From Agapetus fuscipes (taxonomy: Eukaryota > Arthropoda > Insecta > Trichoptera > Glossosomatidae), in assembly GCA_951799405.1 (NCBI GenBank), contig OX637363.1, positions 9,424,001 through 9,488,000 of the forward strand: a DNA stretch of 64,000 nt, written 5' to 3'. Under the pieces are notes generated by a model, which worked only from the letters and a program-made list of their open reading frames with translations, made no database searches and was not told the origin of the DNA. Position numbers and translations under genes: made by a program. Every line of letters starts with the position of its first letter. Position 1 is the stretch's first letter. This document shows, piece after piece, positions 22,095-37,000 of this stretch.

Positions 22095-25000
22095 GTAACA
22101 CTACTCCTCTACTGCATGATGCAACTGCAGCTTCTGCTAGCCCCGTACTCATCATGATGCTTGTGTTCCAGGAGTGCAGGCCAACCTGCCGCCCGTGTTC
22201 ACCAAGGACATGAACAACCTGCTGCTGTCGGAGAACACGCCTGTGGGGCAGGTGGTGTACACGCTGCAGGGGAGCGACCCAGAGGGGTCTCCGGTAACCA
22301 CCAACCCGCATCACCATTCATAGCTTACATCTCAAGAATATTGACGGTTAAAAGGATATAGGGCATAAGCGACAACAACTAAATTGTTCAGGAGAGCAGT
22401 TTAAAGTTCGAGATTGCAGGAAAATGGACACAACTTTTTTACTTTTTATCATGTCGTTTAAATCAAAACCGCTCTAAAATTAAAAAAAAATTAAGGCATG
22501 TATTGGCATGTCTATTAATGTAATTGTACATTGTTTTACAAGGTTTTATGTCACAAGCTCCTTTAGGACAAAAAAATTGTCGGTTACACCAAAACCATAC
22601 TTTGAAAACGCAGTTGTTTGCTTGGGCATCTAATCTAATCTAAGCTGCAAGGATATATACTATTTAAGATTTACATCAAATGCATTCCCACAAGCAGACA
22701 TGTATAATTTCGCGCTAACACATGCCGCATGTGGACCTACATTATAAGAACCCATCTCAAATGAACATAAGCCTTGCAACTCTTGCCGTCCTTCCCTGAA
22801 ACAGGGGTGACATTGGTAGAGTGAACCATTTTTTACAGTATGGGTGGTCAGCCGTATAAACAACAAAAAAGTCAAAGTAGAGCCATGGGAGTGAGCGCAT
22901 TAGAAAGAGCGAAAAATTGTAAGTAGGATAGCATTCATAACTCATTTTCGACCAAAATGTCGCTATTTTGTTTTAATTGTCAATATGCACAGGATGTCTA
23001 TCAAGCTATATTTTGTTTTGTGTAAACTTAATTACTACTTATAATCCATACTGCTCTGACAAAACAAATGACAGGTGCTATTCAACCCTGACCTACCGGC
23101 AGACCACACCCATGATGAAGAAGTCAGTAACCTGTTCAAGGGTTGCAAGAGCTTCATCAGGTTTTCCACACGCCACATATAAATCTTGCAGATTCTGGAA
23201 GTCACTGAAAATTATATAAATTAGGTATCTGAGTGTTTAGTTTCATAATAATTCTACCAGGCATAGAGTCAAATATCCTTCTTCTTACAATTTTGCTACA
23301 ATCCATATCGAGCCTTGGCCTTAGTCTGCTCGATATCTCAGTTAGTAGAGTGCTTGCATTCCATGCCGAGAGCTCGGTTTCAAATCCCACCGAGGGTGTG
23401 AGAAATGATTTCCCGTTTCGGTGTTTATTTCAACCCTAAAATAAATAACCAGCAAAGTTTACTCAAGCCTTCCCAAGAAATGAGTACACTGAAATATGAG
23501 TACATGAAATGAGTACAGTGAAATAGTGTCACTTTTGTTTATTTTACATTTGTTACAGACCGGTCCGTAGTTCAGTGGTAACACTTCGGACTCTGAATGG
23601 GAAGGTTGTGGGTTCGATTCCCGGCGGAGCACAAAAAATATACCATTTAAATTTTCAAATTTGCTCTTCGCTGGGTTGAAAAATTCATAAACCTTTACCA
23701 ACGACCGGTCACCAAAGGTCCATCCAGCCTTACAGCAACTGGGTCTTGCTTGAGAATTGGCACTTTGTAGCGACGACAATGAAGCTCGTAAAAAGGTCCA
23801 TAGCTCAATTGGTAGAATGCTTGCATTCCATGCCTAGAGCAAGGGTTCGATTCCAAGGTTTACTCAGCCTTCACAAGAAAGGAGAACCAGCCCCCCTGGG
23901 AGCTGGGAAACCCCCACTTCAACTGAAAGTAGTTAGTGTGAGGCCTTACCTGTAAAAATAAATAGGTCCCGAATCACCACATGCGACACCTTCGGGGATA
24001 ACGCAGGCAAGAAGTTACACTATATGTATTGCTTACGAGTACTTGCATTATTACTATTTTTTTCAGAAAAAAAAAACTAACATATATGTTGATCCATCAT
24101 AAAAAATGTAGAAAATCGGGTCATTTTCGCATGATTTCAGAAAACCATTATGCCTCCTCAGGGGCTGGGAAACCCCCACTTGAACTGAAGTAGCTAGCGC
24201 AAGGCCGGCCCCGTTACTCGTAAAAATAAATAGATTCCACATGCCACATGCAACACAGCAAGAAGTTATACTATATGTGTGGTTTATTGTGTTTTTTATC
24301 CTTGTAAGCTAATGCGTGGTTGGTTTTTAGGTCCGCTATGGCTTGGTGGGGACTGACAGGTTTATTGTGAACCCCACCACCGGAGAAGTCACCCTGGCTG
24401 AGCCGCTGGACCGTGAGGTAAATATACTCCATTTCAAGGTTAACTATCGTTGTCATACAATAACTAGCGTTCAGGATTCTGGTGGTCGCTGGTCACAATA
24501 TCAATTCATCCGTCTTGAATGTTGGTGATTCTGTCTCGATGCCTTCCAAGTGTTCTAGAATCTTTGTTGTTAGTTTGAGGTTAGAGCAATTGGCAGACAA
24601 AGACAGTTCCTGATGATGCAGAAATTTTATTTCAAGAAGTTTAAAAAAAACTACGCCTAATGCATCTAATCTAAGTAGCAAAGATATGGGACATTGGGGA
24701 TTCACATTATATGCATTTTCACCAGCAAACACGTACAAGTTTGAGCTTGTACATGCCGCATGTGAAGCTACAACATAAAACCCTAAATCTCAAATAAACG
24801 TACACCCTGCAACTCTTACCGACCTTCCCTAAAACAGGGGTGACATTGGCAAAGTGAACCATTTTCTACAGCATGAGTGGTCAGCTGCATACCAACCTAT
24901 AAGTCAAGGAACATATACAACAATAGATTAGATTAGAATGTTTGGTGTTAGTAAGGCGAGGTATATGAGAACTTTCAAACAAAAAAAAAAAATTTAAGTC

Positions 25001-28000
25001 TCTTTTTTAACATATGACGCTGATATCTTGTATCTCTTTTCATTGTGTACCTACTTATTTGCGTTCCATGGCACATGCATTGGTATGGGAAGAAACTGAC
25101 ACACTCCATGTCGGTATTTCTTTTATTTTGATTGATGGCTTGATCATAGCCAGTCTCACAGCACCTCAGTCTCCAGATAGGCGGTGACCTGGTAACATTT
25201 GATCGTCCACATTTCAAAGCACAATGTCGTTTCCATAATCTGTTTATTTACAGTTAGTTAGAAGAATGTTGCCTCAGAAGAGTGACGTTTTAAGCAATTA
25301 ATTAAAGCTTAAGGTATGTGGGCTGATGACTATCATTTCTCACAGTTCCGCAGTCCCATTGTCACTGGATATGTCAGGTTAAACCAAGCACTCATAATCA
25401 CCATGGGAACTCACTGTTAGTTAGGGAGTTAGAGTCAACGACGTTACCATGTTTAAAGCACCGGTTCCCGTAAATCACCGAAGTTAAGCAACATTGGGCG
25501 CGGACAGTACTTGGATGGGTTACCGCTCAGGTACACCGCGTGTCGTTGGCATCTTGGACCCGTCCGTAGTCCGTAGTGGCAACACTTCGGACTCGTAATT
25601 GGAAGGTTCTGGATTCGGATCCCGGCGGAGCACAAAAACATACCATTTATATTTCTTTAAATAAAGCTATTTTTTGTTTAACGTAGTTTATATTTCGAAT
25701 GTGCTCTTCGCTGAGTTGAAAAATTCATAAACCTTTAACAAATACCGGTCACTGAAAGGTCCATTCAACCTTACAACAACTGGGTCTTGCTTGAGAATTG
25801 GCGCTTTCTGCAGCGACGACCAAGCTCGCAGAGGGCTCTTGAGGTGTGATACACACAATAACAGCGCTCACCAAATAAATCATCCTAATATTATTATTAT
25901 TATAGAGTTAGTTAGGAGTTAGAGCGCCTCCCGAACAGTCTCAGTAGTAGCATCTCAAATTCTAGGCCTTAAGTCATTTGTTAAGACGCTCAGAATCACT
26001 TTGCATTTTTGTTTGTAAATTTAAAATCCTCGAGCCCTAAACCCTCACGGCTATAATCTTTCAGTGATTTCTGAGCCTCCTTTGCTTTGTGTAAGCACTT
26101 GGGAAAGTGTAGCTTCACGGGAGGACCTTCTGCCACTCGCATCTCACATAACTTTTGCATGCGAGTCCTGTGACACATCCCCGGATGGGATGGATATACA
26201 GGGCGTGGGTCAGTGGAGGGGAGACTGGCCCTGAGAGAAGGTGTTGTTAGTTAGGGCACTCTTACCTAAGTATTCACCATTCTAAATAACACTTTTTACT
26301 TTAAAATTCATCAATTTTAGCAATCACAATATTTATAACACATGTTATCTGTCAACTGGCAGCCATTATTATTCACAATAGTACCAATTTTCTAGGAACA
26401 CATTTCAACCCTCCAAAAACCACCCATTGACCAACTCGCAACTCGTGATTGCAACGCGCATGGGTTAAAAAGAAAACTCCGATGAACTGTTCCTGTTTAT
26501 AATTTTTAACGCCTTTAAACATGTAATCGATATTTTCACTGGGAATATTATCAATGGTATTATTAACTGGCAAAATGATACTTTCAGATAAAGAAAAGCA
26601 CATTCGCAACCAAACAAAAGTCACTCGCAATTTGCGAGCTGGCGAGTAGAATTTTGGAGGGTTGAACACATTTACATTCGCCTGAGTTTTTTTTGTTCAC
26701 AAGGAAATGCAACTGTGAAGTTCTTTGTTCTCTTTCTTACTAAAGACCATTTTTGTAAGTAAGTTGAAACAGATATATAATGTCTATTTTCATTGAAATA
26801 ATTTCTAGTCGACAGGCATAAGTCAATGGTGGTGACTTTGTGCATGGAAGTATATTCAATGGAAGGGCTATGAATGTGCTTTAGTACCAATCGACATGAT
26901 GCAACGTCTTTGACACCATACATTGTTAATAGTGCTGTCTCGCTCACGACATACAAAATGCTTTTGTTATTTTCTATGTAAGCCACGTGTCTCTACTCCG
27001 TCTTCAATATATTTACACATCACCATGGAATCACCATGGCAATGGACTTTGTTACTAGTGTTTTTGAAAGTATTAAAATATCTGATAAATTCTGAATTCA
27101 AAAATGTTCCGACCTCATTGTGTACGGGATGATTTTCACAAGTATCTATTACCGCGAGCATAGAAGTTACATACTTGAAGAAGCAAGTACCTATATATTT
27201 GAACATCACTAGTTCTAGAAATAATTCGACAAACGAAAAATAAATTTTATCAACGTAATCATATAGAATAGTGATTAAAGTGAAATATTATTCCATGTTC
27301 TTTAACACATTTCGTCTCTTTTGTAGGCACGTTTAGAAAATATCTAGTTTGGCATTTATATGGTTTTTTTTTCCAATTAGGTAACACCTGTTGACAGTTG
27401 GAAGGTTACCGATAGACTGAATTTGGATTTTTGTATGATGACTGGGGTAGCGTATTTCTAATTCTCAAAGTATTGTTTTCTCAGCCCATCCAGTTCTAAA
27501 TATCGATGACTTTGTGCACAAATGATAATGGTGTCTGTGGTGTTTGCAGGTGAATGACACTCTGGTGTTCAGAGTGTCCATCGAGGACATCGTGGAAGGC
27601 GGCAGCAACAACGTGGTGCCAGTCACTGTGTCTGTCATCGTCCTGGACGAGAACGACAACGCACCGGAATTCAAAAATGTAAAGTGTCCTTTTGATCTTA
27701 CAACATTTTCAATTGTAAATTATAAACATAGCAATAATTGGTTGATTTTCAATGAAAATAAATTGCCTTGTGCCGGAAGTCTCATCACCACAGTAATTCT
27801 TACCTACCTTATATCGGTAATATATATATATATATTTTTTAAATAGATTTGTGAAGAGGAATGCAATTCACCAACCTATTCAGGTATTAATATTGTGGTG
27901 CATCAGTACAGAAGATGAAAGAAAACCAGATATCTGAAATCAGATAAAAAGAAGATAATCCGAAAATTGTGCGTGCCCACCCCTAGTAGTGGGCCCGCGA

Positions 28001-31000
28001 GAACGAGCGGGAGTATAAAACGCGTACGCCGCGCTCCAAACAGCCAGACACACTGAGACCACGGAACGAGCAACATCTTACCGCGCTCCCGCCAAAATTG
28101 CAAGCCGTCTCGCGTTCCCGCCGATTTCCAAGCAGAGACGCAAAACAACTTTGCACCGTCGCCTGGACGTCTCCGCAGACCACTACATCATCACCAGAGA
28201 AACTTCGAGACCACCGAGCGGACATCTACATCTCCCGCCAAAATCTCAAGACATCTCTCGCGTTCCCGCCAATTTCCAAGCAGAGACGACATCTTACCTC
28301 GTGCCTTCGCCTGGACATCTCCAGCTTCATCATACCTTCACCTGGACATCTCCAGCTTCGCCACATCTTTACCTAGAAGATTCTCAAGACCTCGCCAGGA
28401 ACAGACTTGAGGCAACCGTCTCCTACAGCACACTGCTCACATCACAACACAAAAGGTCCTTCTTAGGGCCACTTTTAATTTTCCTCAAAAGTTTACAGTT
28501 TTTCTCCTGCTCACAACAAAAGGTCCTTGTTAGGGCCAATCCGAACTTCCTCAAAAGTTTACATGGTTTCGTCCTAATTGCCACTTTCCATATTTCCTTT
28601 CCTTCCCCCACTTCAAGCATCAAGCATCCTGCTCGCCTATCAAGCACGTCGGCACACCACACACACTCACAACCTCCAAAGTGGTGACGCCCGACGTGAT
28701 TAAAACAAAAAATTTGGTGACCCGTAATAATCAAGTACAGTAACATTTTTAAACATTTAATCAAAGTGCACGAACAATGGAAGCCAAAGTACGCATCAAA
28801 ATGCCGCCATTCCTTCATCACAACGTCGGTCTATGGATCGCACACGCTGGAGCACGGTAGCCGCAGTAGTTGACCGCAATATCGAAGTTTTCCAGAGACC
28901 TTCAAACTTCGATATGGCGCAGTCTTCTACATCTCAACAAGTCTCTCACCAACCCCGCTGCAGCCGACTCCCCAATTCCACCCAGCGCAACGAGGCACTG
29001 GAGGATTGGACGTCGTTCACCATAGCTGCCCAGCGGACCACCTTGCTGCACTGCCGAACAACGGCACAGCAACCATCATGCTGCACTGCCGAACAACGGC
29101 ACAGCAACCGCACCTTGCTGCACTGCCGAACAACGGCACAGCAACCGCACCTTGCTGCACTGCCGAACAACGGCACAGCAACCGCACCTTGCTGCACTGC
29201 CGAACAACGGCACAGCAACCCCTGCTGCACTGCCGGACAACGGCACAGCAACCACCATGCTGCACTGCCGAACAACGGCACAGCAACCCCTGCTGCACTG
29301 CCGGACAAGGCACAGCAACCGCCGAACTACGGCATAGCAATCAATGCTACAACAAACAGCAACCGCTGAGCAACAAACAACCAACCCCGCTGCAGCCGAC
29401 TCCCCAATTCCACCCAGCGCAACGAGGCACTGATGGATTGGACGTCGCTCACCATAGCTGCACAGCGTAGCAACAAACAACAATCCCGCTGCCCAAGCAG
29501 CAAACGCCGAACTACGACACAGCAATCCTTGCTACAAACAGCAACCGCTGAGCAACAAACAACCAACCCCGCTACAACAAGTAGTACAATTCCTCACCAC
29601 AGGACAACAGCCTGGAAAAACCAGAGGAACTCCATAAATCTGGAGACAACCTGACGACGCCTCAAGATCCTCATCAGGACCGCTGCAGCTGACTTCACAA
29701 TCCTGCCTCCGCATCCGCCTAGGAGGATCGTAAGCACACACAGCTAACAGCACACACACCAGATACAACGTAGAATCTCTTACCCTGCTACGACGAGTAG
29801 TACCTTCATCTTCTGCACAAAAACATCGCATCAATAACGCTCACTTCAAGACGTCATTGACACTGGAGGGGGCCTCTGTGGTGCATCAGTACAGAAGATG
29901 AAAGAAAACCAGATATCTGAAATCAGATAAAAAGAAGATAATCCGAAAATTGTGCGTGCCCACCCCTAGTAGTGGGCCCGCGAGAACGAGCGGGAGTATA
30001 AAACGCGTACGCCGCGCTCCAAACAGCCAGACACACTGAGACCACGGAACGAGCAACATCTTACCGCGCTCCCGCCAAAATTGCAAGCCGTCTCGCGTTC
30101 CCGCCGATTTCCAAGCAGAGACGCAAAACAACTTTGCACCGTCGCCTGGACGTCTCCGCAGACCACTACATCATCACCAGAGAAACTTCGAGACCACCGA
30201 GCGGACATCTACATCTCCCGCCAAAATCTCAAGACATCTCTCGCGTTCCCGCCAATTTCCAAGCAGAGACGACATCTTACCTCGTGCCTTCGCCTGGACA
30301 TCTCCAGCTTCATCATACCTTCACCTGGACATCTCCAGCTTCGCCACATCTTTACCTAGAAGATTCTCAAGACCTCGCCAGGAACAGACTTGAGGCAACC
30401 GTCTCCTACAGCACACTGCTCACATCACAACACAAAAGGTCCTTCTTAGGGCCACTTTTAATTTTCCTCAAAAGTTTACAGTTTTTCTCCTGCTCACAAC
30501 AAAAGGTCCTTGTTAGGGCCAATCCGAACTTCCTCAAAAGTTTACATGGTTTCGTCCTAATTGCCACTTTCCATATTTCCTTTCCTTCCCCCACTTCAAG
30601 CATCAAGCATCCTGCTCGCCTCACAAGCAAGGCGGATTAAGGAGGACTTCCGCCTGGACGCAGCTTGAAGACCGGAAGATTGCAACCAAGACAACATTTT
30701 GAATTACCTTTGATTGAACAGTACTGACTGCATTAAAAATATACACTTTCAAAAACGGGCTTTTATTCACACCACACACTCAACCTCCAAAATATCATCA
30801 TTTAATAATTCATTATTGTTTATTATTAATGAATTATTAAATAATAATTACCCAATAACATCTGTTGAACCAGGGTCAAAGCTAAAGTCAAGTGACCCAA
30901 GCGGGGATCGAACCAACGTTGTTCCATTCGAAACACGCTAGAAAGATCAGCCCTCTTGGCCCCCGCGGCCATAACCCTGACAATATTATTACTATTGCTA

Positions 31001-34000
31001 CTCCCAAGATGCAGGACTAACCTACCTAGGGTTATGACTGTGGGGAGGGCAATGGCTATGCTCAATGAGATCTCCTCTTCGGTTGATATCTTCCACCTGA
31101 GTGAAAATCAACTTAGGCAGAGGCTTACGTTTCTCCTAAGCTGATTTCGGTTATTTCTTATCTTTGATTTTATTTTTATTTTATGTCATAATGTAATATG
31201 AATGTTTATAATTCTTGTATGTATAAGGTTTAACCTGTAATGTACAATAATGTGTGTAAATAAATCTATCTATCTATATTTGTATGAAAGCTAATCAACT
31301 GTTCACTTGCGGCCATCTTGGATTGACAGGTCTTCAGCGGTCAACATCGCTCACCAAATAAAGCATCCTAATATTATTATTGTTATGTATTGCAGAGTCC
31401 GTACGAAGTGAACATCCCTGAAGATGCAGCCATTGGCACCACCGTCCTCAGTGAGATCTTGATAGAGGACCGGGACTCCTTGGGGGACACTCTGGAAGTG
31501 GGCTGCACGGCCACCACTCAGGTAGCTCCACTCAAGCCATTCCAATAACCACCCTGATCTATTTAATGTATAGACAAAATGTACAGGACTCACTGTGAGA
31601 TACCAAAACGTCACAATCCATAGAATACAGCATTTATACAAGTAACACTGCAGACTGTGTCATGGTAAAAGACATCCTAGATAGACAGGCACCAGAATAC
31701 TTTAGAGAACTATGTCAGATGCAGCAAGCTACAAGCACCAGAACTCTTAAGGTCAGCTGATGTAGGCTCTGCAAGGCTGAGCTTGCTCTCAGGGCAACTT
31801 CAATCCACTTCGGTGATCGGACATTCTCGGTTTCGGGGCCAACTGAGAGCTGGGAAACCGTCACTTCAACTGAAAGTGATTGGTGTGAGGCAAGCCCCCT
31901 TCCCCGTAAAAAAAATAGTTCCCGAATCGCCACATGCGACCCCTTCGGGGATAACGCAGGCAAGATGTTACACTATATGTTTAGCTCAATTGCGTTTTGG
32001 CGAGTGAACTGTAAAATGATAATTACTTGATACAGCATGTATACTTGTTGTTCCAGTGGTCAGAGGCATGTGGGGTGTTTGCCATAGTCCCCATATCTGC
32101 CTCGCAGAGCCAGTTCAAGGGAGCGCTGGTCACCAAGGCTCGGCTCAACTACAACATCAAGCACTCCTACCAGTTCCAGCTCTACGCCACGGTGAGACCA
32201 AAGATGTCATACTCCATTATGTGCAGTCGACAATTGATCTGAAAATATTTGAATGCGGATAACATGCACATTTGTCAGACTTCTTCTTCTCCAGTTTCAA
32301 TCCTAGGATTGACTTGCAGCAATTTCTTTTACTCTTCTCCTCCATTCTTCCCTGTCTTGTGCGGCTCTTTTTTGGTCTGCATATGATGGGCAGCGCACGT
32401 CCACCAACAGGTCCTCCAGGTATTCTTGGCGTGGGCGTCCCCTAGAGTTGGTCCCCTCGGTCATCCCCTTCATTATGGCATGCAAGAGACCTTCTTGTCG
32501 TATTACATGGCCGATCCATCTTATACGTCTTTCGGACAAGGTCCTGAGCAGGTGCCTTCCTTCTTCGATTCTTTGGAGAACCTCCTCATTTGTAGTGTGG
32601 TCTCTCCAGGAAATTCCTAGTAGTCTTCTATATGACCACATCTCGAAAGCCTCTAGTCTCCGTTTATCTCTTTTGGATAGGCACCATGTCTCGCAGCTGT
32701 ACATCAAGATACTCCATACATAGGTTTTGATGAGGAGTAGTCTCAGTTTCTGGTCTATGTTGTTTGATTCTATTATTTTTGCTTTTTTATTAAATACAAG
32801 TCTAGCCTGGTGTAAACGGCTGTCGATCTCGCTCTTTGACCGGCCGTCCCACGTTATTTTACTGTCGAGGTAGACAAACTCCCTCGTGTTTCCCAATGTC
32901 AGACTTACACTCTAGCATATGGGCTTTAGTTGCGTTTATATGGCAGCATCTCAAAAAAAATTGGTGAATTGCATACCTCTTGTTCCTTGACTTATAGGTT
33001 GTTATGCGGCTGACCACCCATAATATAAAAATTGGTTCACTTTGCCAATGTCACCCCTGTTTCAGGGAAGGACGGCAAGAGTTGCAAGGCTTATGTTCAT
33101 TTGAGATTGTGTTTTTATATTGTAGGTCCACATGCGGCATGTGTTAGCGCGAAATTATACATATCTGCTTGTGGGAATGCATTTAGTATAAATCTTAAAT
33201 GATATATATCTTTGCAGCTTAGATTAGATTAGATTACATTCACAAATTTATTTATCCACCATATGAGCGTACGCGATACGCAAACTTTGAGTGTACCATT
33301 CTGCTACATCCTGTATCACGTACGCGCTTGAGAAAAAATGATATATTTGAAAACTACAAACCGCCTGGCGTCCGCCTGAGTTCCAAAGTCACGCCATTAC
33401 AAGTCCAGACAAGTTAGTTCCTCAAGGGCAGACTAAGCGTTCAGTTGTTTGTTTGACGTTTTGTAATTTTTCATATATACTCTTCAAAAGTCAGGGGTGG
33501 TTTCTATTCCTAATTATGTTTTGCCTATTTCTCGGAAAGTAACCTGAAGGTAGGGGAGTTAAAAAATCAGGAGCAAGTTAGTAAATTGTGCCACCTCTAA
33601 AGGAATTGTGGCTGGATACAGTAACAGTTAATCCGATCGATAGCTCAATTATCACCACTCACATTCTGACTATGACCGTCAAGTATAAAAAAATATTATT
33701 GACAGTTTTAAATGTAATCTAATGCTGTTAGCGGAATTGTTTGGGAATATTCATATTAACCCCTTAAAGCAAAGATGGGCGTCAGTCAGTTGACCTCTGT
33801 CAGTTGAATTATTAAGTTAGACTATCATGATTCCAATTGATATAATGTAAGGCAATTGCTTTATTGAGCCAAGAGGTCACAACAAGCAATCAAAGAGTAT
33901 TGATCCAATCTGTTCCAGTTACTGCTAGGTTCAAACTTTTAAACATAGCTTTTTCCAAAAATTACATCCATTAAGTTTCTCAATGGAGTCAGAACCAATT

Positions 34001-37000
34001 GCCAAATCTCTCTTGGTGGGGTCCTTAGCAATAAAAAAAGGGTAAGAAAACAAAAGCTTGAAGGTTGACAATTTTGCTTCACCTTGGGTTTGCACTGACC
34101 AACGAAAGGCAGGATGACATTGATAATTGAAGGAATAAGTTAACAATTCCTGTGATTGATCCAATGTTTTGCTCGTTTTCCAGGATGGCCACTTGAACTC
34201 AACAGCCGGTGTAGAAGTTCGTGTGCTGGACATCCAGAACCTGCCTCCCACCTTCACCGGGTCTCTAGCTGCTGTCCTGTCTGAAGATGCTCCCATAGGA
34301 ACCCTGGCCCTAGTTGTGCATGCCAAAGATGGAGATAGAGCGCATCCCAGAAACATCACCTATGACCTCCTCACCAGTAAGTCAACTTATTCTCTTCTTC
34401 CTGTGGAACTCTCCTGCATTTAGACAAAAGTACAAAAAAAGGAAATCTGCTATTTCAGAACCTGTCATTTTGAACACCTACTATTTATTGTTTACTTGTT
34501 TCTTGCGACCTTTTTCAACAAAGCAAAATCTTAATACTGACTCGGAGCAATGAGTGAGATCTGAATTACTATAAACATACCGAGGTAATGGAGTAAATCA
34601 TCTTCACATGACGTCATCTTGTTTTCAGATCCTCATGACTACTTTCTGTTGGACAGTGTGACGGGAGAACTGAGAACTGGTAAACCTTTGGACAGAGAAT
34701 CTCTCATAGATGCTTCAGCACCACTGAATCTCACCATCAGAGTAAGTTGGTCACCGCTAGGCAACTCATCTATTATTCCTCTGCGTTACTCTCTAGATGT
34801 AATATTGATTTTTGTTTGCAGGCTCGGGAAGTGGTTGATGACAGACCTGTAGACGGAGACAGCACCACTTCATTAGCAACTGTCACCATCACCATCCGTG
34901 ATGTCAATGATGAACCTCCAAGATTCAACCGAAAAGAGTATGCTGTTGAGATTCCAGAAAACATTCCATTTGGAACTCCATTACCTAATTTAGATATGGT
35001 TGTCACTGATACAGACTTAGTGAGTTTGTCTTCCTTTTACTTTCATTGTGGTTTTTCTTCTTCTGTTTCAATCCAATTGGTTTGCAACAATTTTCATTTA
35101 CATTTTTTGACATTTCTTCCTATCCAAGACAATAAAAAAGAACAGGGCATATCAATATTGGTTCATTTTGCTGGTTCATGGGCCATTCATTTGGTAGTTT
35201 CCCATTTCTTTCCACATCCTATACTATTGACTGACCAAGAAGATTTTCCATCTTTGGAAATGGACATAATAATAATTTTGTCTTCCAGGGTACAAATTCA
35301 GCATTCTCCCTCCGGCTTTCCGATGTATCAGGAGCTTTTATAGTAGAACCACAACAGGCTACTGGATCTACACAAGTCAGCATCAGGCTCACCAACTTCA
35401 CTCTGGACTATGAGAACCCTAACCAAAGGAAATTCATCATCCTCGTAAGTTTCAATCTATGGAAGGCATAATTAACCTTAAAGCTAGAACTGAATAAGTG
35501 ACATATTAAGCTGAAATGGGTTTAACGTGAATTAAAAATAACTTTTTGTGGAACACATAGTCCTATTTTCACATTTTTTGAGTTAAATTGCCTAACCGCT
35601 ATCACACTTTATTCATATATCTTCAGAGGCCACTTCAGATACACCTTTTTTCCTATTTTCTATGAGAGAAATCACTAAAAAAGTGTGTAAATCCTGTAGT
35701 TGAGAACTTTTTCATTCACTTTGCACTTCCTTATAATTAGTCACTTACTATAAGAAGTTTTTTGGTAACAATTTGATTATTTTTTGTGCTCTTGTGTTAA
35801 TTTTTTGGTATGTTTTGTAGGTGATAGCTGAAGAACTAAATACAAGCCCTCGGCTATCTTCTACAGCCACTGTTACTGTCACTGTAACAGATGTCAATGA
35901 CAACGCCCCAACATTCAAACATGTCTCCTACAGTGCTTCTGTATCAGAACAAGCCAATGCCAGTTCACATGTCCTCACAATAACAGCAGCTGATAGAGAT
36001 CATGCTAGGTAAATACAATTTGTATAGATAACAAACAGTATTGGTCCAAGAATAGATCCCTGTGGTATACTATCATGTTTGTACATTTTCAGGTTTGGAA
36101 GTGAAGGCATTGTTTATGAGTTGTTTGGGAATGGTGCTGAGCTGTTCATAGTTGACAACAGAACAGGAGTTATAACTGTCGCTCCATGTCCATCTCCAGG
36201 ACAGCCACCTTGCTTGGACTTTGAAACTAAACCAGAATTCTTCCTGAACTACAAGGTAAAACGTGATCAATTAACTTATTCCTATCCTACATTGCTTACT
36301 TCTATCTATAATCTAAGTTGCAAGGATATGCTAGCATTTAAGATGCAAATTTGACGCACTAGCAAACTTGTGTAAGTTAGCGTTTACACATGCTGCATAT
36401 TTAAACCCAAACCTCTAATATGTAAATAAACCCTGCAACTTTTGTCATCCTTCCTTGAAATAGAGTGATCTCATACCAACCTATAAGTAGGGACTGGAAA
36501 ATAGTGGTGTTATTTTTTAGGAAATTCGCGTTATTTTTTTGTGAAATTCGCGTTATTTTTGATCAAAAACAGGGAAATTCGCGTTATTTTTCATGATAAA
36601 CGGGGAGATTCGGTTTAATTTTTAGGGTTGATTTGATCAAAATAAAGGTTTATATAATTGCAAAACAAAATATATTACTAATATTTACAATTTATTATAT
36701 AAACAACATTATGTACCTTCAAAAACAATGAATAAACAAAATCTGAATCAATACGAGTATCTGCTAGAGATGCCACGAATAGTGAATTGGCCGAATACCG
36801 AATACCGAATATTCGGCAACGCTGTCGGCCGAAGCGCCGAATATTCGGCCGCCGAATATTCGGCGCTTCGGAGAAGAATGCTGTGGCAAACGAGTTGGAT
36901 TTTTATTTGAAAACAGTTCGCCTAGATCGGAAGGCCGATCCTTACAAGTGGTGGTCAGCAAACGAAAAACAATACCCGAACCTTTCGAAATTTGCAAAAG

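Larger units (their letters stand above)
27894..30790 (+). mobile_element. Non-autonomous LTR retrotransposon (Ty3/gypsy-type, tRNA-Trp primed)
   Basis: Two long terminal repeats flank a 1.2-kb interior. AATAT occurs at 27889-27893 and 30791-30795 as a 5-bp target duplication, and the flanks rejoin as an uninterrupted SINE C (compare 13371-13621). The interior has a primer-binding site, a broken gag start, a 37-bp minisatellite and a polypurine tract, but no protease, reverse transcriptase or integrase. It would need another element's proteins to move. The CsRn1-like grouping is inferred from the tRNA-Trp primer site. Confidence 0.9.

Noticed and set aside
25434..25552. Functional 5S rRNA gene
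   Set aside because: Helix I and internal promoter motifs are kept, but helix II/III is diverged, there is no T-run terminator and a SINE head follows immediately.
28833..29566. Several long overlapping frames on both strands with HCRTTAQQP or CCAVVRQCS repeats
   Set aside because: They arise from the 37-bp minisatellite in the LTR element. The only credible coding remnant is the short gag start.
27983..30630. Paired identical frames at 28098-28687 and 30081-30640
   Set aside because: They lie in the two LTRs and are duplicated for that reason; no protein domain is visible.
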